A stretch of 5,981 bases of DNA from Symbiobacteriaceae bacterium (GTDB lineage: Bacteria; Bacillota_E; Symbiobacteriia; Symbiobacteriales; Symbiobacteriaceae), in contig DAHVXO010000144.1 in the NCBI GenBank assembly GCA_027356675.1, positions 1 to 5,981 on the forward strand, given 5' to 3'. A model generated the notes under the pieces. It was not told the origin of the DNA, did not search any database, and saw only the letters and a list, made by a program, of their open reading frames with translations. The position numbers were made by a program, and so were the translations under genes. Below are positions 1 to 5,394 of this stretch, piece after piece. The stretch's first letter is position 1. Each line of letters begins with the position of its first letter.

Positions 1-1
1 G

Positions 2-18
2 CCGGATCGATGATCCGG
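2..18. repeat. Perfect 7-bp inverted repeat at the window edge
   Basis: The arms CCGGATC (2-8) and GATCCGG (12-18) are exact reverse complements around the 3-nt centre GAT, with a possible extra G-T pair at 1/19. As RNA this would be a compact hairpin. No T-run follows, so it is a weak candidate for an intrinsic terminator of a gene lying upstream of the window. It could equally be a protein-binding palindrome or a chance event. The inverted repeat itself is certain; its role is not. Confidence 0.4.
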
Positions 19-71
19 TGGCTTCTCGCATGCGTCGTGCCGGTTGTTCGCAACGGCGTGGAACCACCGCA

Positions 72-99
72 TCCACAATCATCTGATTGTCGATATAAT
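72..99 (+). promoter_or_regulatory. Candidate sigma-70/A promoter of the MFS gene
   Basis: A full-consensus -10 hexamer TATAAT lies at 94-99. Sixteen bases upstream, 72-77 reads TCCACA, which matches 4 of 6 positions of the TTGACA -35 consensus. Transcription would start near 105-107. That leaves about 40 nt of leader before the TTG start at 146, which fits this start and argues against an upstream TTG start at 44. The -10 box is convincing. The -35 is weak, so the promoter may depend on an activator. Confidence 0.55.
75..90. promoter_or_regulatory. Operator-like inverted repeat in the MFS promoter
   Basis: ACAATC (75-80) and GATTGT (85-90) are exact inverted repeats separated by ATCT. The site fills the spacer between the presumed -35 and -10 boxes, so a dimeric helix-turn-helix protein bound here would block RNA polymerase. 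The regulator is not in the window and its family cannot be told from the site alone. In E. coli, ynfM lies beside a LysR-type regulator gene (ynfL), but this site is not a clear LysR T-N11-A box. Confidence 0.45.
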
Positions 100-130
100 A
101 GGGGGAGGTATCCGGACACCATCAAGCCGA

Positions 131-137
131 AAGAAGG
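131..137 (+). promoter_or_regulatory. Ribosome binding site deciding the TTG start
   Basis: AAGAAGG ends 8 nt before the TTG at 146. The stronger-looking GGGGGAGG at 101-108 has no ATG, GTG or TTG in frame at a usable distance. This site is the main reason for choosing the start at 146. Confidence 0.5.
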
Positions 138-145
138 CTACCCAG

Positions 146-1354
146 TTGGGCGACTTGACACAAGACACACCCACTTTTCGACGGGTCACCCTGGCCCTCT
201 TCGCCGGGGGGCTCGCCACCTACGCCAGTCTCTATACGACCCAGCCCCTGCTGCCTCTGCTCTCGGCGAGCTTTCACATCACGCCGGCGACGGCCAGCCT
301 CTCCGTTTCGGCGGCCACTGCCGGTCTTGCCGTCGCGCTGGTCTTTGCTGGGCCGTTGGCGGATTCCCTCGGCCGCAAGTCGGTCATGGCCTTCTCTCTC
401 GTCGCAACCGGCGTGATTGGAGTGCTTGCAGCCTTTGCCCCCTCCTTTGGCAGCCTCCTGGTGCTGCGGGCCCTGGACGGCCTGGTGCTCGCCGGTCTTC
501 CAGCCACCGCCATGGCCTACCTGGCGGAGGAGATTGACCCCCGCTACCTGGGAGCGGCCATGGGTCTATACGTCAGCGGCAACTCGGTGGGGGGAATGGG
601 TGGCCGGATTATCGCCGGTATGGTCGCTGACCTTTGGAACTGGCGGGCCGCGGTGGGGGCCATCGGTTTCATCAGCCTGATCTGCAGCCTCTGGTTCTGG
701 CGGACCCTGCCGCCCTCCCGGCACTTCCGGCCCCAGCCGCTCAACCTCCGGCGCGTGGCTGTATCGCTGGCCCAGTGCCTGAGCGATCCGGGGCTCCGCT
801 ACCTCTACGCCACCAGCTTTCTGATCATGGGTGGCTTCGTCACCCTTTACAATTACGTCAGCTACGACTTGATCGCTCCACCGTACCGCCTGAGCCCCGG
901 CTTGTTGAGCTGGATCTTCCTGCTCTACCTGACCGGGACCTTCAGTTCCACCTTCATGGGGCGGCTCTCCGATCGCTATGGCCGCCGCCATGTGCTCTGG
1001 GTGGGGATCGCCATCCAACTGGCAGGGACCGCCATCACCCTGGCCGTCCCTCTCGTCCTGAAGATTCTTGGGGTTGCCGTCTTTACTTTCGGTTTCTATA
1101 GCGCACACTCGATCGCCAGCGGCTGGGTGGGGGAGCGCGCTCAGATCAATCGGGGCGCTGCCTCGGCCCTCTACCTGCTCTTCTACTATGCGGGATCCAG
1201 CATGGCCGGGACGGTCGGGGGCCTGGTCTGGTCCCGTTACGGCTGGTCAGGGGTGGTGGTCTTTGTGGCCGGTTTCCTGACGCTCGCACTGGTCTTCGCC
1301 GGTCTGCTGGCGAGATTGTCTACTGCCCCTGCACTGGCGGGGGAGGCTGCCTGA
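146..1354 (+). CDS. ynfM: MFS transporter, YnfM-like
   Basis: This is a major facilitator superfamily inner-membrane transporter of about 402 residues, close to the ~417 of E. coli YnfM. The alternating hydrophobic segments fit 12 transmembrane helices in two halves. The first half carries a textbook loop 2-3 motif A, GPLADSLGRK (about residues 69-78). The second half has its counterpart GRLSDRYGRR (about 272-281). The stretch MGLYVSGNSVGGMGGR (about 139-154), the start TPTFRRVTLALF and the block FYSAHSIASGW are hallmarks of the YnfM group. Most members are proton-driven drug or metabolite exporters, and the substrate of YnfM is not settled. The TTG start is chosen from the Shine-Dalgarno site at 131-137, the TATAAT box and agreement with YnfM N-termini. 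The frame stays open upstream to a TTG at 44, but that stretch holds the promoter. The gene has its own promoter and probably its own terminator, so a role in the downstream catabolic operon is possible but unproven. Confidence 0.88.
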   Translation: MGDLTQDTPTFRRVTLALFAGGLATYASLYTTQPLLPLLSASFHITPATASLSVSAATAGLAVALVFAGPLADSLGRKSVMAFSLVATGVIGVLAAFAPSFGSLLVLRALDGLVLAGLPATAMAYLAEEIDPRYLGAAMGLYVSGNSVGGMGGRIIAGMVADLWNWRAAVGAIGFISLICSLWFWRTLPPSRHFRPQPLNLRRVAVSLAQCLSDPGLRYLYATSFLIMGGFVTLYNYVSYDLIAPPYRLSPGLLSWIFLLYLTGTFSSTFMGRLSDRYGRRHVLWVGIAIQLAGTAITLAVPLVLKILGVAVFTFGFYSAHSIASGWVGERAQINRGAASALYLLFYYAGSSMAGTVGGLVWSRYGWSGVVVFVAGFLTLALVFAGLLARLSTAPALAGEAA

Positions 1355-1393
1355 CGCACAGCGTGGTCATCACCTCGTGACTGTGTCAGTTTT
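1351..1393 (+). terminator. Possible intrinsic terminator of the MFS gene
   Basis: CTGA-CG-CACAG (1351-1361) pairs with CTGTGTCAG (1381-1389), giving nine base pairs interrupted by a 2-nt bulge. TTTT (1390-1393) follows directly. The loop holds a small inner GGT/ACC stem. The 5' arm overlaps the MFS stop codon (1352-1354). The bulge and the short T-tract make this a moderate rather than strong terminator. Confidence 0.42.
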
Positions 1394-1538
1394 ACGAGCG
1401 CAAGTGCGGTTTCGACCTGCGAGTGCCCGGGGGTTTGTGAAAGAACTACAAGCCACGGAAAGGTTGGCGCCGAATGTTCGGAATCCCTTGCCAATAGGCA
1501 TAGCGAGCCGACAGCGCGATGATTAAACGAGAGACTGC
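1394..1538. other. Intergenic leader of the catabolic operon
   Basis: This stretch has no convincing reading frame. It should hold the promoter of the four-gene run starting at 1554, but I find no good -35/-10 pair. TTGCCA at 1488-1493 matches 5 of 6 of a -35 box, but nothing like TATAAT lies 15-19 bp downstream. A small palindrome, CCGAA-TG-TTCGG (1470-1481), is the best candidate for a regulator site. GCAAGTGC (1400-1407) and GCGAGTGC (1419-1426) form a near-direct repeat 19 bp apart. The promoter is probably weak, activator-dependent or of a non-standard sigma type. Confidence 0.4.
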
Positions 1539-1546
1539 TAAGGAGG
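1539..1546 (+). promoter_or_regulatory. Near-perfect Shine-Dalgarno of the cyclase gene
   Basis: TAAGGAGG is fully complementary to the canonical anti-Shine-Dalgarno end of 16S rRNA and sits 7 nt before the GTG at 1554. The GTG at 1552 is followed at once by TGA, so it cannot be the start. The ATG at 1572 lies too far from this site. This is the strongest ribosome binding site in the window. Confidence 0.85.
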
Positions 1547-1553
1547 GTATCGT

Positions 1554-2381
1554 GTGAACAATTTCCTTGATATGAGCAAGGTGCGTGTACTTGACCTCTC
1601 CCAGGATTTTTCATCCAATTCGCCCGCGTTTGCCCGTTACGAAGGTCCGACGGTCAAGTGGGTGAAGCGGATGGCCTTTGAAGGCGTCAACGCCCAGCAC
1701 CTCTCCTCGACGATGCACCTGTCAACCCACATCGATAGCCCTTGGCACTTTTATGATCCCGGCCCCGATATTTCCGGGATCCCCGTGGGGCAACTATTCG
1801 GCCCGGCCGTAGTGGTTGACCTGGAGAGCCTGGGTGTGGGCGACTACGACCTGTACGGGCCGGAGCATTTCGAGGCTTGGGAGAAAAAGACCGGTATCAC
1901 GATCCAGAAGGGCGATATTCTGATCATCCATACCGGGTATCACCGCATTTACAACGAACAGTGGTGCAAGTGCAAGTGCGGCGAGACCAAGCCGGACCTG
2001 CCGCGGTACTTCCTCAAGCAACCCGGTCCCAGCAAGGAGTATGTCCAGTGGATCCTGGACCGCGGCATCCGCTGGATCGCCATTGACGCCATGAGCACGG
2101 ACCACCCCTTTGACACCGTGGTGCGTCAGGTTCGGGCGGACATCGTACCCGAGGTCTGCGCGCACCTTGGCGTCAAGGACCTGGATGAGGTCTTCCCGCC
2201 CGAGTTCTACCAGATGACGCACACGCAGCTGTTCCCGAAGGGCATATTCCACGTTGAGAACATTGGCGGCGAGATTGATGAGGTGCTGGATCAGCGCATC
2301 TGGGTTGGTTGCTTCCCCTTCCGCTTCAAGGGCGGCGAAGCGGCCTGGTGCCGGATGCTGGCCTTCGTACCAGAGCAATAG
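1554..2381 (+). CDS. Cyclase-family metal-dependent hydrolase
   Basis: This 275-residue protein belongs to the cyclase/kynurenine formamidase/isatin hydrolase family (PF04199). These are usually soluble enzymes that use Mn or Zn to hydrolyse amide, cyclic amide or imide bonds. The metal motif HxGTHxDxPxH is present as H55-L-S57-T-H59-I-D61-S-P63-W-H65, with Ser in place of the usual Gly. Other family blocks are GPAVVVDL (83-90), GDILIIHTGYH (120-130), an IDAMSTDHP segment and the C-terminal HVENIGGEID and FKGGEAAWCR. The HPGP-like segment, the aspartate-rich loop and the HVEN block suggest a subgroup distinct from true kynurenine formamidase. There is no signal peptide or membrane segment. 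An unusual C138-K-C140-K-C142 cluster follows the TGYHRIYN segment. The gene leads the run into fdrA, so it likely opens a cyclic ureide or imide, or cleaves an amide, to supply FdrA-YlbE. The family is sure; the substrate is unknown. Confidence 0.85.
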   Translation: MNNFLDMSKVRVLDLSQDFSSNSPAFARYEGPTVKWVKRMAFEGVNAQHLSSTMHLSTHIDSPWHFYDPGPDISGIPVGQLFGPAVVVDLESLGVGDYDLYGPEHFEAWEKKTGITIQKGDILIIHTGYHRIYNEQWCKCKCGETKPDLPRYFLKQPGPSKEYVQWILDRGIRWIAIDAMSTDHPFDTVVRQVRADIVPEVCAHLGVKDLDEVFPPEFYQMTHTQLFPKGIFHVENIGGEIDEVLDQRIWVGCFPFRFKGGEAAWCRMLAFVPEQ

Positions 2382-2390
2382 ACACGTCTA
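2379..2390. repeat. Palindrome over the cyclase stop codon
   Basis: TAGAC-AC-GTCTA has 5-bp arms around 2 nt and begins with the TAG stop codon itself. A 2-nt loop is too tight for a stable RNA hairpin, so it is more plausible as a DNA site or a chance event. It abuts the strong hairpin at 2391-2423 without a gap. Confidence 0.3.
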
Positions 2391-2423
2391 CATGGGGCGG
2401 AGGGCGACGGCTCCCGCCCCATG
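2391..2423 (+). other. Perfect 10-bp intercistronic hairpin
   Basis: CATGGGGCGG (2391-2400) and CCGCCCCATG (2414-2423) are exact reverse complements around a 13-nt loop, giving a very GC-rich RNA stem. No T-run follows, so it is not a standard intrinsic terminator. It lies between the cyclase stop (2381) and the fdrA start (2455). Likely roles are protecting or processing the operon mRNA so that the first gene is expressed differently from the rest, or partial attenuation. Confidence 0.6.
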
Positions 2424-2441
2424 ACAACCGGGAACTTGTGT

Positions 2442-2447
2442 GAGGGG
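2442..2447 (+). promoter_or_regulatory. Ribosome binding site of fdrA
   Basis: GAGGGG lies 7 nt before the ATG at 2455. The frame also has a GTG at 2440, but it lies just upstream of this site and would have no Shine-Dalgarno of its own. ATG 2455 is therefore preferred, and the protein begins MPKRLIIKPNAYYDS, a typical FdrA N-terminus. Confidence 0.65.
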
Positions 2448-2454
2448 TGCAACG

Positions 2455-3966
2455 ATGCCCAAGCGACTGATCATAAAGCCCAACGCATACTACGACTCCG
2501 TCTCCTTGATGGCCATCACCCAACGGGTGACCGAATTGCCTGGTGTAACCAACTGCGTGGTGGCCATGGGCACCGCTATGAACAAGGAACTCCTTCAGAA
2601 CGTGGGCCTTCTGACCGAGGCCGCTGCGGCCGCCACGGCTGCCGACCTGGTGATTGCCGTCGCGACTGAGAGCGAGGCGGTGTTGGACACCGTCCTTGCT
2701 CAGGCGGAGGACCTCCTGAAGCGTCGGGCCACTGCAGCCGCCCCCGGCGCCGGCGCGGTGGTGCCCAGGACGATTCCGTCGGCGGTGCGGTCCGTGGCTG
2801 GTGCCAACCTGGCTCTGATCTCCGTGCCTGGAGCCTATGCCGCACGGGAAGCCCGGTTGGCCTTGGAAAATGACTTGCACGTGATGCTCTACTCGGACAA
2901 CGTCTCCGTGGCGGATGAACTGGCCTTGAAGCGGTTGGCTCATGAAAAGGGCCAGTTACTGATGGGACCGGACTGTGGCACCGCCATCATCAATGGCGTG
3001 GGTCTGGGCTTCTCGAACGGGGTCCGGCGGGGACCCATCGGTATCGTCGCCGCCTCGGGCACTGGTGCCCAGGAGATCAGTACCCTGATCGACCGGATGG
3101 GCAGTGGCGTCAGCCAACTCATCGGCACCGGCGGCCGGGACCTCAGTGAGGCAATCGGCGGTATCATGGTGTTGGACGGCATCGCCATGCTGCAAGCGGA
3201 TCCGAATACAAACGTCATCGCGGTGATCTCCAAGCCTCCGGCACCGGTGGTCGCCGAACGTGTGCTGCACAGCCTCCAGGCCGGCAGCAAGCCCTACGTC
3301 GTCTGCCTGCTGGGGGCGCCGGGGTCTCCATCTATTGATGAAGCAGCTGCCCGGGCCGTGGCGCTGGCCACAGGCGCAGCGGAGCAAGTCCTGCTGGCCG
3401 GGTTGGGCCACGGACAGCCGGCTCAGGTCCTGCCCGTGGGCGCCGGCCGTCGCTTCGTGCGCGGCCTGTTCTCCGGCGGCACCTTGTGCGATCAGGCCCT
3501 GATGGTGTTGGAGCCGGCGGTCGGGCCGGTCCTCTGCAACGTCCATCCCAATCCCGAGCGCCGGGGCGGCAGCCGGAGATCAAAGGGCCACACGCTGGTG
3601 GACCTCGGCGATGACGAATTCACCCTCGGGCAGCCCCATCCGATGATTGATCCCGGCCTGCGTTCCCGCCGATTGGTGGAAGAGGCCCAGGACCCGGAGG
3701 TGGCGGTGATTCTGCTGGATGTCGTCATTGGTCACGGCAGCCATGTCGATCCCGCCGGCGCGCTGGCCGAGGCCATTCGCGGAGCCGTGTCAGCCGGGAT
3801 TGCGGTGGTCGCGGCCGTTACCGGCACCGAAGCCGACCCGCAGCGCTATAGTGACCAGACGGCCAAACTGTTGGCTGCCGGTGCCGCCGTACTGCCCACG
3901 GCCCGACTGGCCGCCATGACGGCGGCAGCCACCGTGCAATCAGCCAGCGCCGCGCAAGGGAGGTAA
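2455..3966 (+). CDS. fdrA: FdrA (AllF-like) carbamoyltransferase subunit
   Basis: This 503-residue protein has the layout of FdrA, which resembles the alpha chain of succinyl-CoA synthetase. In order it shows a nucleotide/CoA-binding-like domain (LALISVPGAYA, about 119-129), the FdrA marker MGPDCGTAI (about 170-178), the glycine-rich turn GIVAASGTGAQE (about 196-207), IGTGGRDLSE (about 223-232), the FdrA signature GLFSGGTLC (about 337-345) and a GHGSHVDPAG segment near the C-terminus. The phosphohistidine loop GHAGAI of succinyl-CoA synthetase is missing after VVCLLG (from about 284), so a plain acyl-CoA synthetase activity is unlikely. In E. coli, FdrA works with YlbE and YlbF as oxamate carbamoyltransferase, turning oxalurate and phosphate into oxamate and carbamoyl phosphate. 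The E. coli protein is somewhat longer (~555). The stop TAA (3964-3966) lies only 5 nt before the preferred ylbE start, so the two are probably translationally coupled. The exact acceptor or substrate here is an inference. Confidence 0.9.
   Translation: MPKRLIIKPNAYYDSVSLMAITQRVTELPGVTNCVVAMGTAMNKELLQNVGLLTEAAAAATAADLVIAVATESEAVLDTVLAQAEDLLKRRATAAAPGAGAVVPRTIPSAVRSVAGANLALISVPGAYAAREARLALENDLHVMLYSDNVSVADELALKRLAHEKGQLLMGPDCGTAIINGVGLGFSNGVRRGPIGIVAASGTGAQEISTLIDRMGSGVSQLIGTGGRDLSEAIGGIMVLDGIAMLQADPNTNVIAVISKPPAPVVAERVLHSLQAGSKPYVVCLLGAPGSPSIDEAAARAVALATGAAEQVLLAGLGHGQPAQVLPVGAGRRFVRGLFSGGTLCDQALMVLEPAVGPVLCNVHPNPERRGGSRRSKGHTLVDLGDDEFTLGQPHPMIDPGLRSRRLVEEAQDPEVAVILLDVVIGHGSHVDPAGALAEAIRGAVSAGIAVVAAVTGTEADPQRYSDQTAKLLAAGAAVLPTARLAAMTAAATVQSASAAQGR
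3958..3963 (+). promoter_or_regulatory. Ribosome binding site deciding the ylbE start
   Basis: GGGAGG at the end of fdrA lies 8 nt before the ATG at 3972 but only 2 nt before the ATG at 3966 that overlaps the fdrA TAA. Normal spacing therefore favours 3972, which removes the first two residues of the longer reading. Confidence 0.65.
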
Positions 3967-3971
3967 TGGCC

Positions 3972-5372
3972 ATGAGCCTATTTGAATCGCAACTCAGCGT
4001 ACTCAACGTGGGGACTCCCCACTTTGTCGACGGCTTGAAGGCGCAGGGTGCTGCCGTTACCCACCTGGACTGGCGTCCGCCGGCCGGCGGCGATCCGGAC
4101 CTGGTGGCAGCGCTGGAGAAGCTCTCTCGTGACCCGCGGGTGGATGCGGCGAACCAGAAGGCCCTGGAGATCATCTTGAACGGTCATCCCGTTCTGGTGG
4201 ATGTCAGCACCGCCGGTGAGTTCATCCCCGGCATGACCAAGACCACGATTCTGCACGCAGGTCCCCCGAACAAGTGGGAGACCATGTCCGGACCGCAGCG
4301 CGGGGCGATCATCGGCGCCCTGATGCTGGAGGGGCTAGCGGCATCGCCCGCGGAGGCGCAGGCCCTCGCAGCCTCCGGCCAGATTACCTTCCGCGCCAAC
4401 AACGACATGGGCGGCGTGGGACCCATGGCCGGGATTACGTCCTTTAGCTCCGCCGTCTTCGTGGTCGAGAACAAGGCTTATGGGAACCGGGCCTACTGCA
4501 ACTTGAATGAGGGCTACGGCAAGGTGCTGCGGATGGGCGCCTTCGCGCCGGAAGTCCTGGACCGGCTGCGCTGGCTCAACACCGAGGTGGCTGCCGCCCT
4601 GAAATTCGCAGTGCAGGCCAACGGCGGCCTGGACCTGCGCAGCCTGATTGCTCAGGCCCTGCACATGGGCGATGAAGTGCACAACCGCAACAAGGCGGCG
4701 GGGAGCCTGTTCCTGCGGGAGTTGGCGCCGCACCTGGTCCGGGCGCCGCTGTCCGCCGACCAGATCGGTCGGATCATGGATTTCATCGGCCACAACGAAG
4801 TCTGGTTTGTCAACCTGTCCATGCCTGCATGCAAGGCGGTCCTGGACGCGGCGAAGGGCATTCCGCATGCATCCGTCGTCACGGCCATGTCCCGCAACGG
4901 TTACGAATTCGGCCTGCAGGTGTCCGGCCTGCCCGGCCGCTGGTTCACCGGCCCGGCCCAGATCGTGCGTGGCCTGTACTTCCCGGGCTACACCGAAGCG
5001 GACGCCTGCCCGGACATCGGCGATTCGGTGATCACGGAGACCGCTGGTATTGGTGGATTCGCCATGGCGGCGGCGCCCGCGATCGTCCAGTTTGTGGGCG
5101 GCAGCGTGGACCTGGCAGTGGAGTTGACCCTGAAAATGTACGAGATCACCCTGGCCGAGAGCAAGTACCACCAGATTCCCTTCTTCAACTTCCGGGGCAC
5201 GCCCACAGGTATCGACGTGCGCAAGGTGGTTGAGACCGGGATCCTGCCGAATATCAACACCGGCGTGGCCCACAAGGATCCGGGTGTCGGTCAGGTGGGT
5301 GCGGGCCTCGTGAACCCGCCGGCGAATATTTTCGGGGAAGCCTTGCTGGCGCTGGCAGCCACGCTGGACTAG
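3972..5372 (+). CDS. ylbE: DUF1116 protein (YlbE/AllG-like)
   Basis: This 466-residue protein matches E. coli YlbE (AllG, DUF1116), a subunit of the oxamate carbamoyltransferase that also contains FdrA. Conserved blocks, in order, are HAGPP (95-99), VENKAYGNRAYCNLNEG ending at about 181, HMGDEVHNRN (231-240), VTAMSRNG, ETAGIGGFAM (about 356-365) and VVETGILPNINTGVAHK (419-435), then GQVGAG. The conserved His, Asn and Glu residues are likely ligand or phosphate contacts, but no catalytic assignment is certain. It is cytosolic with no signal peptide. As I recall the E. coli protein (about 420 residues), this one is longer mainly at the N-terminus, in a stretch of about 50-70 residues containing a VLNVGTPHFVDGL strand-helix element and WRPPAGGD. 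The gene follows fdrA within 5 nt and precedes the carbamate kinase by 22 nt. The family is sure; substrate specificity is inferred from context. Confidence 0.9.
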   Translation: MSLFESQLSVLNVGTPHFVDGLKAQGAAVTHLDWRPPAGGDPDLVAALEKLSRDPRVDAANQKALEIILNGHPVLVDVSTAGEFIPGMTKTTILHAGPPNKWETMSGPQRGAIIGALMLEGLAASPAEAQALAASGQITFRANNDMGGVGPMAGITSFSSAVFVVENKAYGNRAYCNLNEGYGKVLRMGAFAPEVLDRLRWLNTEVAAALKFAVQANGGLDLRSLIAQALHMGDEVHNRNKAAGSLFLRELAPHLVRAPLSADQIGRIMDFIGHNEVWFVNLSMPACKAVLDAAKGIPHASVVTAMSRNGYEFGLQVSGLPGRWFTGPAQIVRGLYFPGYTEADACPDIGDSVITETAGIGGFAMAAAPAIVQFVGGSVDLAVELTLKMYEITLAESKYHQIPFFNFRGTPTGIDVRKVVETGILPNINTGVAHKDPGVGQVGAGLVNPPANIFGEALLALAATLD

Positions 5373-5374
5373 TA

Positions 5375-5390
5375 ATCTCCGTGGGAGGAT
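5375..5390 (+). promoter_or_regulatory. Ribosome binding site of the kinase, partly in a hairpin
   Basis: GGGAGGA (5383-5389) lies 5 nt before the ATG at 5395. ATC-TCC (5375-5380) could pair with GGA-g-GAT (5384-5390) around GTG, giving six pairs with one bulge. That would partly hide the ribosome binding site unless ribosomes finishing ylbE (stop at 5372) melt it. The binding site is solid; the hairpin is marginal. Confidence 0.5.
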
Positions 5391-5394
5391 CAGC

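Noticed and set aside
3..86. Tail of an upstream gene reading in from the left edge (open to a TGA at 84-86)
   Set aside because: It gives only 27 residues with no recognisable character, and other frames stop earlier. It cannot be told from chance.
101..108. GGGGGAGG as a ribosome binding site
   Set aside because: No ATG, GTG or TTG follows in the MFS frame at a usable distance. It overlaps the expected transcription start.
44..145. Longer MFS protein starting at the TTG at 44
   Set aside because: The stretch contains the TATAAT box and an operator-like repeat, lacks a ribosome binding site, and its translation does not look like the N-terminus of a YnfM-type transporter.
566..1108. 180-residue open frame on the minus strand inside the MFS gene
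   Set aside because: It is a shadow of the transporter gene with no protein-like composition and no start signal.
1464..1490. Sigma-54 type promoter (TGGC...TTGC) before the cyclase gene
   Set aside because: The TGGCGC and TTGC elements are not at the required 5-bp spacing, so the match fails.
1488..1526. Sigma-70/A promoter with TTGCCA as the -35 box
   Set aside because: No -10-like hexamer occurs 15-19 bp downstream. The nearest AT-rich piece (GATTAA) is 27 bp away.
2391..2423. Intrinsic terminator after the cyclase gene
   Set aside because: The stem is strong but no T-run follows, and the next pathway gene begins 32 nt later. It is better described as an intercistronic hairpin.
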